A stretch of 64,000 nucleotides of DNA from DATBVX01 sp963705495 (lineage in GTDB: Bacteria > Pseudomonadota > Gammaproteobacteria > Steroidobacterales > Steroidobacteraceae), in the NCBI GenBank assembly GCA_963705495.1, contig CAVPJQ010000021.1:5556-69555 (forward strand), written 5' to 3'. Each line of letters opens with the position of its first letter. Position 1 is the stretch's first letter. Under the pieces are notes generated by a model. The model did not search any database. It had not been told where the DNA came from and saw only the letters and a program-made list of their open reading frames with translations. The position numbers were made by a program, and so were the translations under genes. Positions 52,593-61,498 of the stretch are shown here, piece by piece.

Positions 52593-52595
52593 TGC

Positions 52596-53129
52596 TCAGC
52601 TGCGCAGTGACTTGAAAAAGACTGTGGTCGCGCAGGGCGTTCCATCGGGCCACAGCGCATAGTCTGGAATTTGCCCGCAACGCTGCCAGCCTTGCCGCGC
52701 ATACAAGCGCTCGGCATCGCCGCTGGCCGTGTCCAATACGAGCAGAGTCTTGCCCGCGTTGAGAGCCATGCGCTCAGCCGCAACCAGCAGTGCAGCACCG
52801 ATTCCCTGCCGGCGTGCGCGCCGATGCACCAGCATCTTCGCCAGATCGCCGCGATGCGGCTGATTTTCAGGTTCCGCCCAAATGAGCTGAACAGTGCCGA
52901 CGATCCTTCCCGCTGTATCGTCAGCCGCGAGCACCATCCGCTCGCCGCGGGCCACACTGGCTGCCATTTCGCGCCAGTACGCTTCTGCTTTGCTGCGCGA
53001 CATCGGCAGCATGAAGCTGACCGACGCGCCACCTTCCACGCAATCGATCAGGACGTCGCTCAACCCCTGGATCTCGCGATCACCGATGCGGTCAAGACAT
53101 CGAATCTGACTGCTACCCGCCACTTTCAA
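52596..53129 (-). CDS. GNAT family N-acetyltransferase
   Basis: 177 residues. Acetyl-CoA site: LAKMLVHRRARRQGIGAALLVAAERMA (Q/RxxGxG/A), then TASGDAERLYARQGWQRCG. Substrate unknown. The gap to the next gene start is 3 bp, so it is cotranscribed with the barrel gene. Cytosolic. Confidence 0.9.
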   Translation of the reverse strand: MKVAGSSQIRCLDRIGDREIQGLSDVLIDCVEGGASVSFMLPMSRSKAEAYWREMAASVARGERMVLAADDTAGRIVGTVQLIWAEPENQPHRGDLAKMLVHRRARRQGIGAALLVAAERMALNAGKTLLVLDTASGDAERLYARQGWQRCGQIPDYALWPDGTPCATTVFFKSLRS

Positions 53130-53195
53130 CTCCTCGGACCGTGACGATGATCTCTCACGCCAGGAGCCAAAATGTCCGGTAAACCGAATGCGACG

Positions 53196-54044
53196 TCAAC
53201 TCACCACGACACCTGCGATGCGCTGTGCGCGCCGCTTGCCAACAACGACGACAAACTCTCCGGGCAGCCGGTAGCCTCGACCCTGTCGCCACGGACTGAT
53301 CGCATCGATGTAGCGCCTGCGCACCCGTGCGCGAACCGCATCGTCGAAGCGCGACCAGGCGAGCGCCACCGGACCGCCGACGAAGGCCGCATCGCAGGCC
53401 TGCCCGGCGTCGATGTAGTCGAGCGTCGTGGTGATGCGGTGCTGCTCAATCACCTCGAGTCCCGCCTCGACACACAAGCGGTGCAGTGTTTCCTCTTGCC
53501 CGAGTTGAAAGAACAGCGGACACACCTCGCTCGCGACCTCGGCCTCGACGATCGGAAACACCGGTGCCCATCCGCACTGTGAACGCTCTCCCCACACGGC
53601 GAGGCCAAGGCGCCCGCCGGGCCGCAGAACCCGGCGCATTTCACGCACGGCCCGCAGAGGATCGGGCACGTACATGAGTCCAAGCGCGCAGAGCGCCACA
53701 TCGAAACTCCCATCCCTCAGGGCCAGGTTCTCGGCATCCATGCGGATGCAGCTGATGTGGGACAGGCCCTGCCCTTCGGCGTGCCGGCGGGCCGCCTCGA
53801 CCATCTGATCCGAAATGTCCGTTCCTACGACGCGACCCTGGGGACCCACTGCCCTGGCGGCACCGAGCGCGACCAGCCCGGTGCCGCAAGCCACGTCAAG
53901 TACCCGTTCACCGGGTGACGGTGCCGCGCACGCGAGGAGTTTCGCTTGCGCGCACGCCAGCTGCTCTCGCCACAGCGGTTCGTAGTCGCCGGCCGCCAGG
54001 TCCCAGCCGTAGCGCTGGATGCGCCGCTGCAGCTTCGGCTCCAT
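53196..54044 (-). CDS. Class I SAM-dependent methyltransferase (UbiE-like)
   Basis: 282 residues. Motif I: RVLDVACGTGLVALGAARAVG (about 45-65), then GRVVGTDISDQMVEAARRHAEG, FDVALCALGLMYVPDPLRAVREMRRVLRPGGRLGLAVWG. The layout is that of UbiE/COQ5-like C-methyltransferases. It starts 2 bases after the stop of the other methyltransferase. Substrate unknown. Confidence 0.9.
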   Translation of the reverse strand: MEPKLQRRIQRYGWDLAAGDYEPLWREQLACAQAKLLACAAPSPGERVLDVACGTGLVALGAARAVGPQGRVVGTDISDQMVEAARRHAEGQGLSHISCIRMDAENLALRDGSFDVALCALGLMYVPDPLRAVREMRRVLRPGGRLGLAVWGERSQCGWAPVFPIVEAEVASEVCPLFFQLGQEETLHRLCVEAGLEVIEQHRITTTLDYIDAGQACDAAFVGGPVALAWSRFDDAVRARVRRRYIDAISPWRQGRGYRLPGEFVVVVGKRRAQRIAGVVVS

Positions 54045-54046
54045 GC

Positions 54047-54856
54047 TCAGTGACGTCTGATGATGATTTCCAGGTACTCGCTGGGCACGACGAGCGAATC
54101 GGCACCAGCTCGATTCAGGCTGTTGAGCAGATCCGTCAGATCCTGCTCGAGCGCTTTCGCCTTGTCGGCGGGTAATGCCGCAAAGGCCTTATGAACAGGT
54201 CCGTACCAGGTGCGGAACACGTCGATGAAGTGCGCGGCCGATCGGTAGCGGAAGTTGAAGAAACGCGGCGTCGCCTCGATCGCGACACCTTTGCCGAAGA
54301 GCGCCTGCAGGTGCGTCTCCGCTCCCCAGAGCGAGGGTGACTGCACGCCCGCCGGTGGCGGCAGCTGACGTCCAAGTGTCTTGAACAACTGGCCAATGAA
54401 GCCTGCCGGGGTCCAGTTCGCCAGGCCGATGCGCCCGCCCCGACGGCACACCCGCAGCATTTCGGACGCGGCGGCAGCGTGATCGGGGCAGAACATGACG
54501 CCGAACGTGGACACCACGGCATCGAAGCTCGCATCCTCGAATGGCAGCGCTTCGGCGTCGGCGAACCGAAAGTCAACGCGCAGCTGCTCTGCTCGCGCGC
54601 GCTCAGCGCCTTGATCGAGTAACGCTGTTACATAGTCGGTCGAGGTCACCCCGCAACCGCGACGCGCAGCGGCAAGCGTTGCGTTGCCGTTGCCGGCCGC
54701 CACGTCGAGCACGCGCTCGTCCCAGCGCAGGTCGCAGGCTTCCGCGAGCTGCTCACCGACAATCTGCAAGGTGGTGCCGATGACGGCGTAGTCTCCGCTC
54801 GCCCATGCTGTCTGCTGGCGACTCTTGAGGGCGTTGAGATCGATTGCTGCATTCAT
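54047..54856 (-). CDS. Class I SAM-dependent methyltransferase
   Basis: 269 residues. Motif I region ERVLDVAAGNGNATLAAARRGCGV, then DYVTALLDQGAERARAEQL, SFDAVVSTFGVMFCPDHAAAASEMLRVCRRGGRIGLANWT. Related to but clearly distinct from the neighbour at 53196; the pair may act in one pathway. Its last codon is followed 2 bp later by that gene's ATG. Substrate unknown. Confidence 0.9.
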   Translation of the reverse strand: MNAAIDLNALKSRQQTAWASGDYAVIGTTLQIVGEQLAEACDLRWDERVLDVAAGNGNATLAAARRGCGVTSTDYVTALLDQGAERARAEQLRVDFRFADAEALPFEDASFDAVVSTFGVMFCPDHAAAASEMLRVCRRGGRIGLANWTPAGFIGQLFKTLGRQLPPPAGVQSPSLWGAETHLQALFGKGVAIEATPRFFNFRYRSAAHFIDVFRTWYGPVHKAFAALPADKAKALEQDLTDLLNSLNRAGADSLVVPSEYLEIIIRRH

Positions 54857-55120
54857 GATGCTTGCCTCGGGGTGGTAGGAAAATCGTGGCGTATTGAACG
54901 CGGAGGACCGCGGTGGGTCCTGCCCATGAGTCGCCGATGCCTGCTCAGGCGTCCTTGCGCGCCCGAGCGAGCGCCAACCCCTTGGCGCAGCGTCCGGGAT
55001 TACTGCCTGATCGTCCGCGCAAGCGGCTGCGGGGCATCACTACCCCTTGGCCCCGTGAGCCCGTGCAGCCACAATCGCGGCTCATCAGGAGACGGGTCCC
55101 CACAGCAAGTGAGTACGACC

Positions 55121-55654
55121 ATGACCATGCGGGATCTCGCGGCAGCATTGCAGCGCGTGGAGAGAGTCTTGCGGCGCCGTCCCGATATAGGCCTGCATGA
55201 TGACGCACCGGCCACTGCCCACTGGCAGGGTGGCACTCGCGTCGTATCCAGCCATGCGAATGGCACGCAGGTGACGAGCGACATGCCGGCCGAGGTCGGC
55301 GGCAGCGGAGATCAGGTCACGCCGGGCTGGCTGTTCCGTGCCGGGTTAGCCTCCTGTGCCACGACGCGCATCGCGATGGGTGCTGCCGCGGCGGGAATTG
55401 AGCTGGCCGCACTCGAAGTCGTGGCCAGCAGTCGCTCCGATACCCGTGGTCTGCTGGGTATGGCGGATGCGGATGGCGAAACGGTGTGCGCCGAACCGAA
55501 TGAAGTGCAACTGCTGGTCCGGATCTCCGCGCCCGGGGTTGCGGCGCAGCGATTGCGAGCGGTAGTCGAAGACAGCTGTCGTTGTTCACCCGTGCCCGCG
55601 GCCCTGCAGAACGCGGTGCCGATGATCTTACGTATTGAAGTCGGCGCCGAATGA
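55121..55654 (+). CDS. OsmC family protein
   Basis: 177 residues from ATG 55121 (a GTG further upstream is possible). OsmC fold: GGTRVVSSHANGTQVTSDMPAEVGGSGDQVTPGWLFRAGLASCATTRIAM, split here, with the first catalytic Cys in LASCATT and the second near EDSCRCSPVPAAL. Such proteins reduce organic hydroperoxides. The AraC start overlaps its stop (ATGATG). The 264-bp region to the methyltransferase gene contains no other gene. Confidence 0.88.
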   Translation: MTMRDLAAALQRVERVLRRRPDIGLHDDAPATAHWQGGTRVVSSHANGTQVTSDMPAEVGGSGDQVTPGWLFRAGLASCATTRIAMGAAAAGIELAALEVVASSRSDTRGLLGMADADGETVCAEPNEVQLLVRISAPGVAAQRLRAVVEDSCRCSPVPAALQNAVPMILRIEVGAE

Positions 55655-56658
55655 TGGACGCGCTCTCGCAAACGCTCCGCGTCGTGCGCCTGGTCGGCGC
55701 GATCTTCATCCAGGCGAGGTTCACTGCACCCTGGTGCTATCAATCGCCCCGCGCGGACTCGTTGGTACCGGTCCTCGAGCCCGGTGCAGAGCGGGTGGTG
55801 ATCTTCCACCTCATCACGGAAGGCGAATGCTTCGTCGAACTCGAAGATGAGCCGCCGGTGCGCTTGATGGCCGGGGACGTCGTGGTCTTTCCACAAGGCC
55901 ACGCGCATCGCATGACTTCGAAGCTTGGGTTGGCGCCGGTCAGGGGCACACGGCTGGAAGAGGTGCTGGCGCGACGCGCGCGGCACATCGTCTATGGGGG
56001 CGGCGGGCCAGCGACACGCATCGTGTGCGGCTACCTCGCCTGCGATGCCCGCCTCGCCGAACTTCTGCTTGCCGGTCTGCCACGAGTGCTGCGAGTGAAT
56101 GTGCGTGGATCGAACGCCGGCACGTGGCTCGAGGCTTCGGTCCGCTACGCGCTCGCCGAGTCCCGCTCACCGCGACCGGGCGGCGCCGGCGTGTTGGCGA
56201 AACTCGCCGAAGTGCTTTTCATCGAGGTGCTGCGCCTGTATATGAGCGAGCCGAGTGTTGGCCGCACGGGGTGGCTGGCTGGTGTGCATGATCGTATCGT
56301 CGGCACTGCGTTGAACGCACTGCATAAACGACCAGCAGAGGCGTGGACACTCGAAATGTTGGCGCGCGCGGCCGGCACTTCGAGATCAGTACTCGCGGAA
56401 CGGTTCCAGCACCTGGTGGGCAGTTCACCGATGCAATACCTGACCCAGTGGCGCATGCTGCTTGCAGCCAATCTGCTCTGCCGCAGCAACGCCCCGTTGG
56501 CGCGCATTGCCGAAGATGTGGGGTACCAGACAGATACAGCGTTCAGCCGCGCGTTTCGCCGCGAATACGGCGCACCCCCGGCAGCGTGGCGGCGCAGTCA
56601 ATCGACGCGCGATCACGTTCGTCAGATAGATGCGTCAAATCTCACGCGTATGTCTTGA
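55651..56658 (+). CDS. AraC family transcriptional regulator with cupin domain
   Basis: 335 residues. N-terminal cupin (PGAERVVIFHLITEGECFVELEDEPPVRLMAGDVVVFPQGHAH) and C-terminal AraC helix-turn-helix (MLARAAGTSRSVLAERFQHLVGSSPMQYLTQWRMLLAANLL, GYQTDTAFSRAFRREYGAPP). The cupin_6 type is a frequent regulator of oxidoreductase genes. It overlaps the osmC stop and precedes mtoX by 20 bp, so these may form one transcription unit. Confidence 0.93.
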   Translation: MMDALSQTLRVVRLVGAIFIQARFTAPWCYQSPRADSLVPVLEPGAERVVIFHLITEGECFVELEDEPPVRLMAGDVVVFPQGHAHRMTSKLGLAPVRGTRLEEVLARRARHIVYGGGGPATRIVCGYLACDARLAELLLAGLPRVLRVNVRGSNAGTWLEASVRYALAESRSPRPGGAGVLAKLAEVLFIEVLRLYMSEPSVGRTGWLAGVHDRIVGTALNALHKRPAEAWTLEMLARAAGTSRSVLAERFQHLVGSSPMQYLTQWRMLLAANLLCRSNAPLARIAEDVGYQTDTAFSRAFRREYGAPPAAWRRSQSTRDHVRQIDASNLTRMS

Positions 56659-56678
56659 TCCTGAGGAGTACAACAATC

Positions 56679-57986
56679 ATGACTCTGCGACTGATCACGT
56701 TCTGTATGGCGTTGGTATTCGGTGGCGCTGCCGGCGCCGACGAGACCTGCAACTCGCCCTACATGTCCGGACTGATCAAAGGCCAGGAAACCTACGTTCA
56801 CGTGTGGACCCTCGGGGTCGAGGGGCTCGGCGACGGTTCCGACAAACTGGTCACCATCGATGCCGATCCGAAGTCCAAGACCTACGGCAAGGTGATCCAC
56901 AGTGTGTCGGTCGGCAAGCGCGGCGAAGCGCATCACATGGGATTCACCGATGACCGCAAGTACCTGTGGGCGGGCGGCCTCGACGACAGCCTGATCTACG
57001 TGTTCGATGTCGGATCCAATCCCGCTAAGCCAAAGCTGGTTCGCACCCTATCGGACCTCACGACGCGCACCGGCTACGTCGGACCGCACACCTTCTATGC
57101 GCTGCCCGGACGCATGCTGATCGGCAACCTGTCGAATTCGAAGGACAAGGGCGGCGTCACCGGGATGGCCCAGTACAACAACCAGGGTGGGTTCGTTGCG
57201 AAATTCGACATGCCGGTGGGTGATATCGGTGGCGTGACGGGGGATGGCTACGGTTACGACGTCGCCATCAATCCCGCGAAGAACGCGCTGCTGACTTCCA
57301 GCTTCGCCGGCTGGAACAACTACATGCGCGACCTCGGAGAGGTCGTGAACGACCCGGAAGCGATGAAGCACTTCGGCGGCACGATGGTGATGTGGGATCT
57401 GAAGGCGATGAAGCCCACCCAGGTCTTCAGCGTCCCCGGCGCTCCGCTCGAGATTCGCTGGTCGCTCAACGCCGGCGATAACTGGGCCATTACAGCCGCG
57501 GCACTGACCTCGAAGCTCTGGCTGATCAAGCAGGACGCTTCCGGCGTCTGGCAGGCGAAGGAAGTCGGTACGATCGGCGATCCCGCCAAGATCCCGCTGC
57601 CCGTCGACATTTCGATCAGCGCGAATGGCAAGGGGTTGTGGGTGAATACGTTCATGGATGGCATGACACATTACTTCGATCTCTCGAATCCGGAGCAACC
57701 GAAGGAGATCTACGCGAAGCACACGGGCAAGCAGGTCAACATGGTTTCGCAGAGCTGGGACGGCAAGCGCGTCTACATCGCATCCAGCCTGCTCTCGAAA
57801 TGGGACAAGAAGGGCGAGGACAACGAGCAGTTCCTGCGCGCCTTCAACTGGGACGGCAAGGAGCTCGCGCCAGCGTTTGAGGTCGACTTCACCAAGGAGC
57901 AGCTCGGCAGGCCTCATCACATGAAATTTACGGCGCGAGCTGCGGGCCACGCGGCGGTCGACGGCAACAAGGTAGCGCAGCGTTGA
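56679..57986 (+). CDS. mtoX: Methanethiol oxidase (selenium-binding protein SBP56 family)
   Basis: 435 residues from ATG 56679 with GAGGAG upstream. Signal peptide (LRLITFCMALVFGGAAGA), then SBP56 features: ETCNSPYMSGLIKGQ, VSVGKRGEAHHMGFTDD, GGLDDSLIYVFDV, GGVTGDGYGYDVAINP, YFDLSNPEQPKEIY. Secreted, Cu-dependent MtoX converts methanethiol to formaldehyde, H2S and H2O2. The SCO gene directly after supports this assignment. Other SBP56 proteins are cytosolic and of unclear role, so I am cautious. Confidence 0.82.
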   Translation: MTLRLITFCMALVFGGAAGADETCNSPYMSGLIKGQETYVHVWTLGVEGLGDGSDKLVTIDADPKSKTYGKVIHSVSVGKRGEAHHMGFTDDRKYLWAGGLDDSLIYVFDVGSNPAKPKLVRTLSDLTTRTGYVGPHTFYALPGRMLIGNLSNSKDKGGVTGMAQYNNQGGFVAKFDMPVGDIGGVTGDGYGYDVAINPAKNALLTSSFAGWNNYMRDLGEVVNDPEAMKHFGGTMVMWDLKAMKPTQVFSVPGAPLEIRWSLNAGDNWAITAAALTSKLWLIKQDASGVWQAKEVGTIGDPAKIPLPVDISISANGKGLWVNTFMDGMTHYFDLSNPEQPKEIYAKHTGKQVNMVSQSWDGKRVYIASSLLSKWDKKGEDNEQFLRAFNWDGKELAPAFEVDFTKEQLGRPHHMKFTARAAGHAAVDGNKVAQR

Positions 57987-58678
57987 TGTGCTGGAGTCGA
58001 TCATGGGTCGCGGCGACCCTGTTCGCCGCGACTGCCATTTCGCAAGCCGGCGTCGACCCGGTCGGAGCCACCGCTCCGCGAATGGATTTCGTGCCGCCCA
58101 CCCCCGGCAGCTACCAGCTGCAGCGAATCCAGCTGAGCCCCGATGGCGAGCTGCTGGATGCGCAGGCCCGTGTGAGCCGCTTGTCGGCTCACACGACGGG
58201 CAAGATCACGTTGCTCACCTTCTTTTATACGTACTGCATGGACCCATGGGGCTGCCCGTTTGCGTACGAGACCCTGACGAACCTTCGAGGACAACTGATG
58301 GCCGATCCGAAGCTCGCGGGGCGAGTGCGTTTCGTCAGCGTGAGCTTCGACCCAACGAACGACACGCCCCCTGCCCTCGCGCGTTACGGTGCAGACCTGG
58401 CTAAGGACGCGCGACTGGAGTGGACGTTTTTGACCGCCCGCTCAGTCCATGAGCTCCTGCCCGTACTCGAGGGTTTCGGTCAGGATGTCAGCGTCGAGGT
58501 CGATGCACGCGGCCGGCCGACGCGCACGATGCATCACATGCTCAAACTCTTTCTGATCGACCGTAACGGCATGGTCCGAGAGATCTACTCACTTGCCTAC
58601 CTGCAACCTCAGGTGATGCTCAACGACATCAAGACCCTGGCGCTCGAGGAAACTCGGGAATTCGCAGCCGTTCGCTAG
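57986..58678 (+). CDS. SCO1/SenC/PrrC-like copper chaperone
   Basis: 230 residues. Signal peptide, then a thioredoxin fold: TLLTFFYTYCMDPWGCPFAYE (cysteines six apart), RFVSVSFDPTNDTPPALARYG, HHMLKLFLIDRNGMV (His copper ligand). The CxxxxxC spacing differs from canonical CxxxC. The ATG overlaps the mtoX TGA (TGATG). A SCO protein is the typical partner of copper-dependent MtoX. MauG, the other usual partner, is absent. Confidence 0.88.
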   Translation: MCWSRSWVAATLFAATAISQAGVDPVGATAPRMDFVPPTPGSYQLQRIQLSPDGELLDAQARVSRLSAHTTGKITLLTFFYTYCMDPWGCPFAYETLTNLRGQLMADPKLAGRVRFVSVSFDPTNDTPPALARYGADLAKDARLEWTFLTARSVHELLPVLEGFGQDVSVEVDARGRPTRTMHHMLKLFLIDRNGMVREIYSLAYLQPQVMLNDIKTLALEETREFAAVR

Positions 58679-58690
58679 CCGAGCGCTCGT

Positions 58691-59581
58691 TCAGCGCTGG
58701 TCGCGCCGTTCTTCCCTTCGCTTGCGCATAGCCGCCACGCGCTGGGCCATGCCAGGATCGTCCTTCGGATCGGGGAGCGCCGCGAGCACGCGGTTATGCA
58801 GTTCGATGAGCGGCTCGCGAAACTCGGCGTAGGGAATCACGTACAGATCGTTGTTCAGCACCGCCGCCACAACCTTCTCACCAAGCTTTTCAGGCTCGTA
58901 TCCGGGCTCGATGACCTGTTTCAGACTTCGCATCACTTGCGGATCGGCGCCGTAGTAGCCGGTGTTTGCCAGGTGCTTCGGCCGCGTGAGCACTGCCTCG
59001 TGGATGTTCGTGTTCACGGCGCCCGGACATAACACGGACACACCGATACCGTGCGGCTCCAGGTCGAGACGCAATGATTCCGAAAGGCCGCGCACGGCGA
59101 ACTTGGTGGTGCAGTAGATTCCAGTACCCGGCATTGGAGTGAACGCAGACATCGAGGCCGTGTTGACGATGTGACACGGCTGGCCGAGCTTCAGCATTCG
59201 CGGAACGAAGGTCTGGATGCCATTGATGACGCCGCCGACGTTGACGCTCATCTGCCAGTCCCAGTCGTCATAGGTCGCCTGCTGCATCGGGCCGAACTGG
59301 CTCACCCCGGCGGTATTGCAGAGGAGTTGCACCGGCCCGAAGACCCGCTCGGCCTCGTTCGCCGCTTCCGCGTAGGCCTTGCGGTCCGTTATGTCCAGCT
59401 TGATGCCGTGCACCTCGGCGCCGCGTGCGCGCAGCTGCGCGAGCCCGTCTTCGAGATGATCCTGGCGGATGTCGACGATCACGACCTTCATGCCGACGGC
59501 GGAGAATGCCTTGGCCTGCCCAAGCGCCACACCGCTCCCGCCACCGGTGATGAACGCCGTCTTGCCTTTCAGGTCTTTCAT
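58691..59581 (-). CDS. Short-chain dehydrogenase/reductase
   Basis: 296 residues. Rossmann motif TAFITGGGSGVALGQAKAFS (TGxxxGxG), NTAGVSQFGPM, S/Y/K catalytic set in VNTASMSAFTPMPGTGIYCTTKFAVRGL (Tyr and Lys). Typical of classical SDRs with extended C-terminus. It diverges from the PEP-utilising gene with about 53 bp between and converges with SCO. Likely oxidises or reduces an alcohol in the same pathway. NAD or NADP specificity not settled. Confidence 0.92.
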   Translation of the reverse strand: MKDLKGKTAFITGGGSGVALGQAKAFSAVGMKVVIVDIRQDHLEDGLAQLRARGAEVHGIKLDITDRKAYAEAANEAERVFGPVQLLCNTAGVSQFGPMQQATYDDWDWQMSVNVGGVINGIQTFVPRMLKLGQPCHIVNTASMSAFTPMPGTGIYCTTKFAVRGLSESLRLDLEPHGIGVSVLCPGAVNTNIHEAVLTRPKHLANTGYYGADPQVMRSLKQVIEPGYEPEKLGEKVVAAVLNNDLYVIPYAEFREPLIELHNRVLAALPDPKDDPGMAQRVAAMRKRREERRDQR

Positions 59582-59598
59582 ATGCGTTGTATATCAGA

Positions 59599-59618
59599 GT
59601 TACACTGACACCGAAAAG
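59599..59618 (+). promoter_or_regulatory. Conserved 20-bp motif shared with 63873
   Basis: gttacactgacaccgaaaag here and gttacgctgaaaccgaagac at 63873-63892 match at 16 of 20 positions. This copy lies between the divergent SDR and PEP-utilising genes, 36 bp before the latter's ATG; the other copy is 98 bp upstream of the last gene in the window. Shared regulation is suggested. Confidence 0.4.
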
Positions 59619-59634
59619 ATATCTGGAGCTTGTC

Positions 59635-61455
59635 ATGGACCAGCCCGTCAAGTCGAAAGGCTTTCCGCTACCCAGCAGCCTGACCGTAGTCCCGGGAACC
59701 GAGCGGGCTCAGGCGGCCTATCCCTACTACATGCAGTTCAACGAAGCCGACGACGGACGCTTCTGGTTCTATAACTCCATGCACTTTCCGGAGCCCATGT
59801 CAGCGTTCGACATGGTGACCGCCGAAGCGGCGTACTGCGCGCTCGGCTCCGCGAGCACCCGGGTTCACTGCATTCCCACCACGCTCGGCATCGACTATCG
59901 CATCATCAACGGACGCGTTTACATCGGCGGAAATGCAGTCACCGATCCGGCCGAGATCGCGCGACGCACCGAAGAGTTCCGCGCCCGGGCTTTCTACTAC
60001 TACGAGAACTGGGAACGTCTCTACGAGCAATGGCGCGGGAAAATGCTGGCGCTGATCCGGGACGCGCAGGCACTGCCCAAGCTCGAGTTGCCCGAGTTCG
60101 AGCCGCTCGAGCATGTTCATGCAGGGCGCGGGATCGCCTCGAACCACTATCTCCTCGACGTTTACCAGAAGACGCTCGAGGGCTATTTCCGCATGTGGCA
60201 TCACCACTTCGAGTTCCTGCTGCTCGGGTATGGCGCGTACATGACGCTGTTCGCGTTCTGCAAGAAGGCCTTCCCCGAGATCACCGACGAAAGTATCGCC
60301 CGCATGGTGGCCGGCATCGACGCCGAGATCTTTCGCCCCGACGAAGAATTGCGGCGGCTGGCTCGCCGTGCCGTCGAACTCGGCGTCGAGGGGCAGTTCC
60401 AGGAAACCCGCACGCCCGACGCGATCATCAGCTCGCTGCAAAAGGCGGGCGAGGCCGGGAAGGAGTGGCTGAAGGAGCTCCAGGCGTCGCGTGATCCCTG
60501 GTTCAACATCAATGTCGGTGACGGCTTCTATCACTATCACCGCTCGTGGAACGACGATCTCTCGATGCCCTTCGCGAGCCTGCCGGGGTACATCAGCCAG
60601 GTGAAGGCCGGTACATCGCTGGAGCGTCCGTTCGAGAAGCTGCATGCGGAGCGGCGCCAGATCATTGCGGGCTATCGCGAGCTTCTGGATTCAGACGAAG
60701 AACGTCTGGCGTACGACCAGATGATCAGCCTCGCTCACCGGGTATTTCCATACGTCGAAGGCCACAAGTTCTACTGCGAGCACTGGTACACGAACCTGTT
60801 CTTCAACAAGATCCGGGAATTCGGCGCACTGCTCGCGGCACACGGCTTTTTCCCCGACGCTGAGGCTGTCTTTCATCTCACCCACTACGAGCTCGAAGCG
60901 GCCATCATCGATCTGATGACCTCCTGGTCGACCGCCTCACCGCCGCGGGGTCCCGCGCATTGGCCGAAGATCGTCGCCGAACGTCGCGCCGCCATCGCGG
61001 AGTGGGCGAAGCACGACACGCCGCCCGCGCTCGGACCGGTGCCAGAAGCAATCAACGATCCTGCGATCGTCATGCTCTGGGGCATCACGAGCGAAACACT
61101 CGAAACATGGCTGAATGCCGGTGACGGGCCGACAAGCAACGAGATCAGGGGCTTTGCCGCTTCGAGCGGCGTTGTCGAAGGTCCGGCACGCATCGTGAAG
61201 TCGGTGGAGGAAATCGGGCGCCTGCAGAAGGGAGACATCCTCGTCTGCCAGGTCACCAATCCGACCTGGGCGCCCGTCTTTCAGAAGATCTGTGCCGCCG
61301 TTTCCGACATCGGCGGATCGATGAGCCACGCCGCGATTGTGGCGCGCGAATACGGCCTGCCGGCTGTCGTCGGCACGGGCACTGCGACTTCGCGAATCAA
61401 GGATGGTCAGCGCATCCGCGTCGATGGCGGCCGCGGCGTGGTTACTCTCCTCTAG
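59635..61455 (+). CDS. PEP-utilising enzyme with swivelling phosphohistidine domain, lacking an ATP-grasp domain
   Basis: 606 residues from ATG 59635. The C-terminal part (about 520-600) is the PEP-synthase/PPDK mobile domain: GDILVCQVTNPTWAPVFQKI, then the phosphohistidine loop GGSMSHAAIVAREYGLPAVVGTGTA with H565. Residues 1-500 are a mostly helical region of uncertain fold and contain no ATP-grasp. Phenylphosphate synthase alpha (about 70 kDa) has the same architecture and needs a separate ATP-binding beta subunit. AcvA/AcvB-type acetovanillone phosphorylating systems also use such splits. The beta subunit is not in the window; the gene at 63971 shares its promoter motif. Inference: aryl kinase subunit. 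Confidence 0.8.
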   Translation: MDQPVKSKGFPLPSSLTVVPGTERAQAAYPYYMQFNEADDGRFWFYNSMHFPEPMSAFDMVTAEAAYCALGSASTRVHCIPTTLGIDYRIINGRVYIGGNAVTDPAEIARRTEEFRARAFYYYENWERLYEQWRGKMLALIRDAQALPKLELPEFEPLEHVHAGRGIASNHYLLDVYQKTLEGYFRMWHHHFEFLLLGYGAYMTLFAFCKKAFPEITDESIARMVAGIDAEIFRPDEELRRLARRAVELGVEGQFQETRTPDAIISSLQKAGEAGKEWLKELQASRDPWFNINVGDGFYHYHRSWNDDLSMPFASLPGYISQVKAGTSLERPFEKLHAERRQIIAGYRELLDSDEERLAYDQMISLAHRVFPYVEGHKFYCEHWYTNLFFNKIREFGALLAAHGFFPDAEAVFHLTHYELEAAIIDLMTSWSTASPPRGPAHWPKIVAERRAAIAEWAKHDTPPALGPVPEAINDPAIVMLWGITSETLETWLNAGDGPTSNEIRGFAASSGVVEGPARIVKSVEEIGRLQKGDILVCQVTNPTWAPVFQKICAAVSDIGGSMSHAAIVAREYGLPAVVGTGTATSRIKDGQRIRVDGGRGVVTLL

Positions 61456-61478
61456 TAACCACGCACTGCCCGCAGGGC

Positions 61479-61492
61479 CGAGCCCGGGCTCG
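61479..61492. terminator. Perfect 14-bp palindrome between convergent genes
   Basis: cgagcccgggctcg is exactly self-complementary and lies in the 43-bp gap between the PEP-utilising enzyme and LigM. It may terminate transcription in both directions, though no T-run is visible. Confidence 0.4.
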
Positions 61493-61498
61493 CCCGCG

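Noticed and set aside
59800..60645. Minus-strand open frame of 281 codons
   Set aside because: Antisense to the PEP-utilising enzyme with no motif; composition typical of shadow frames.
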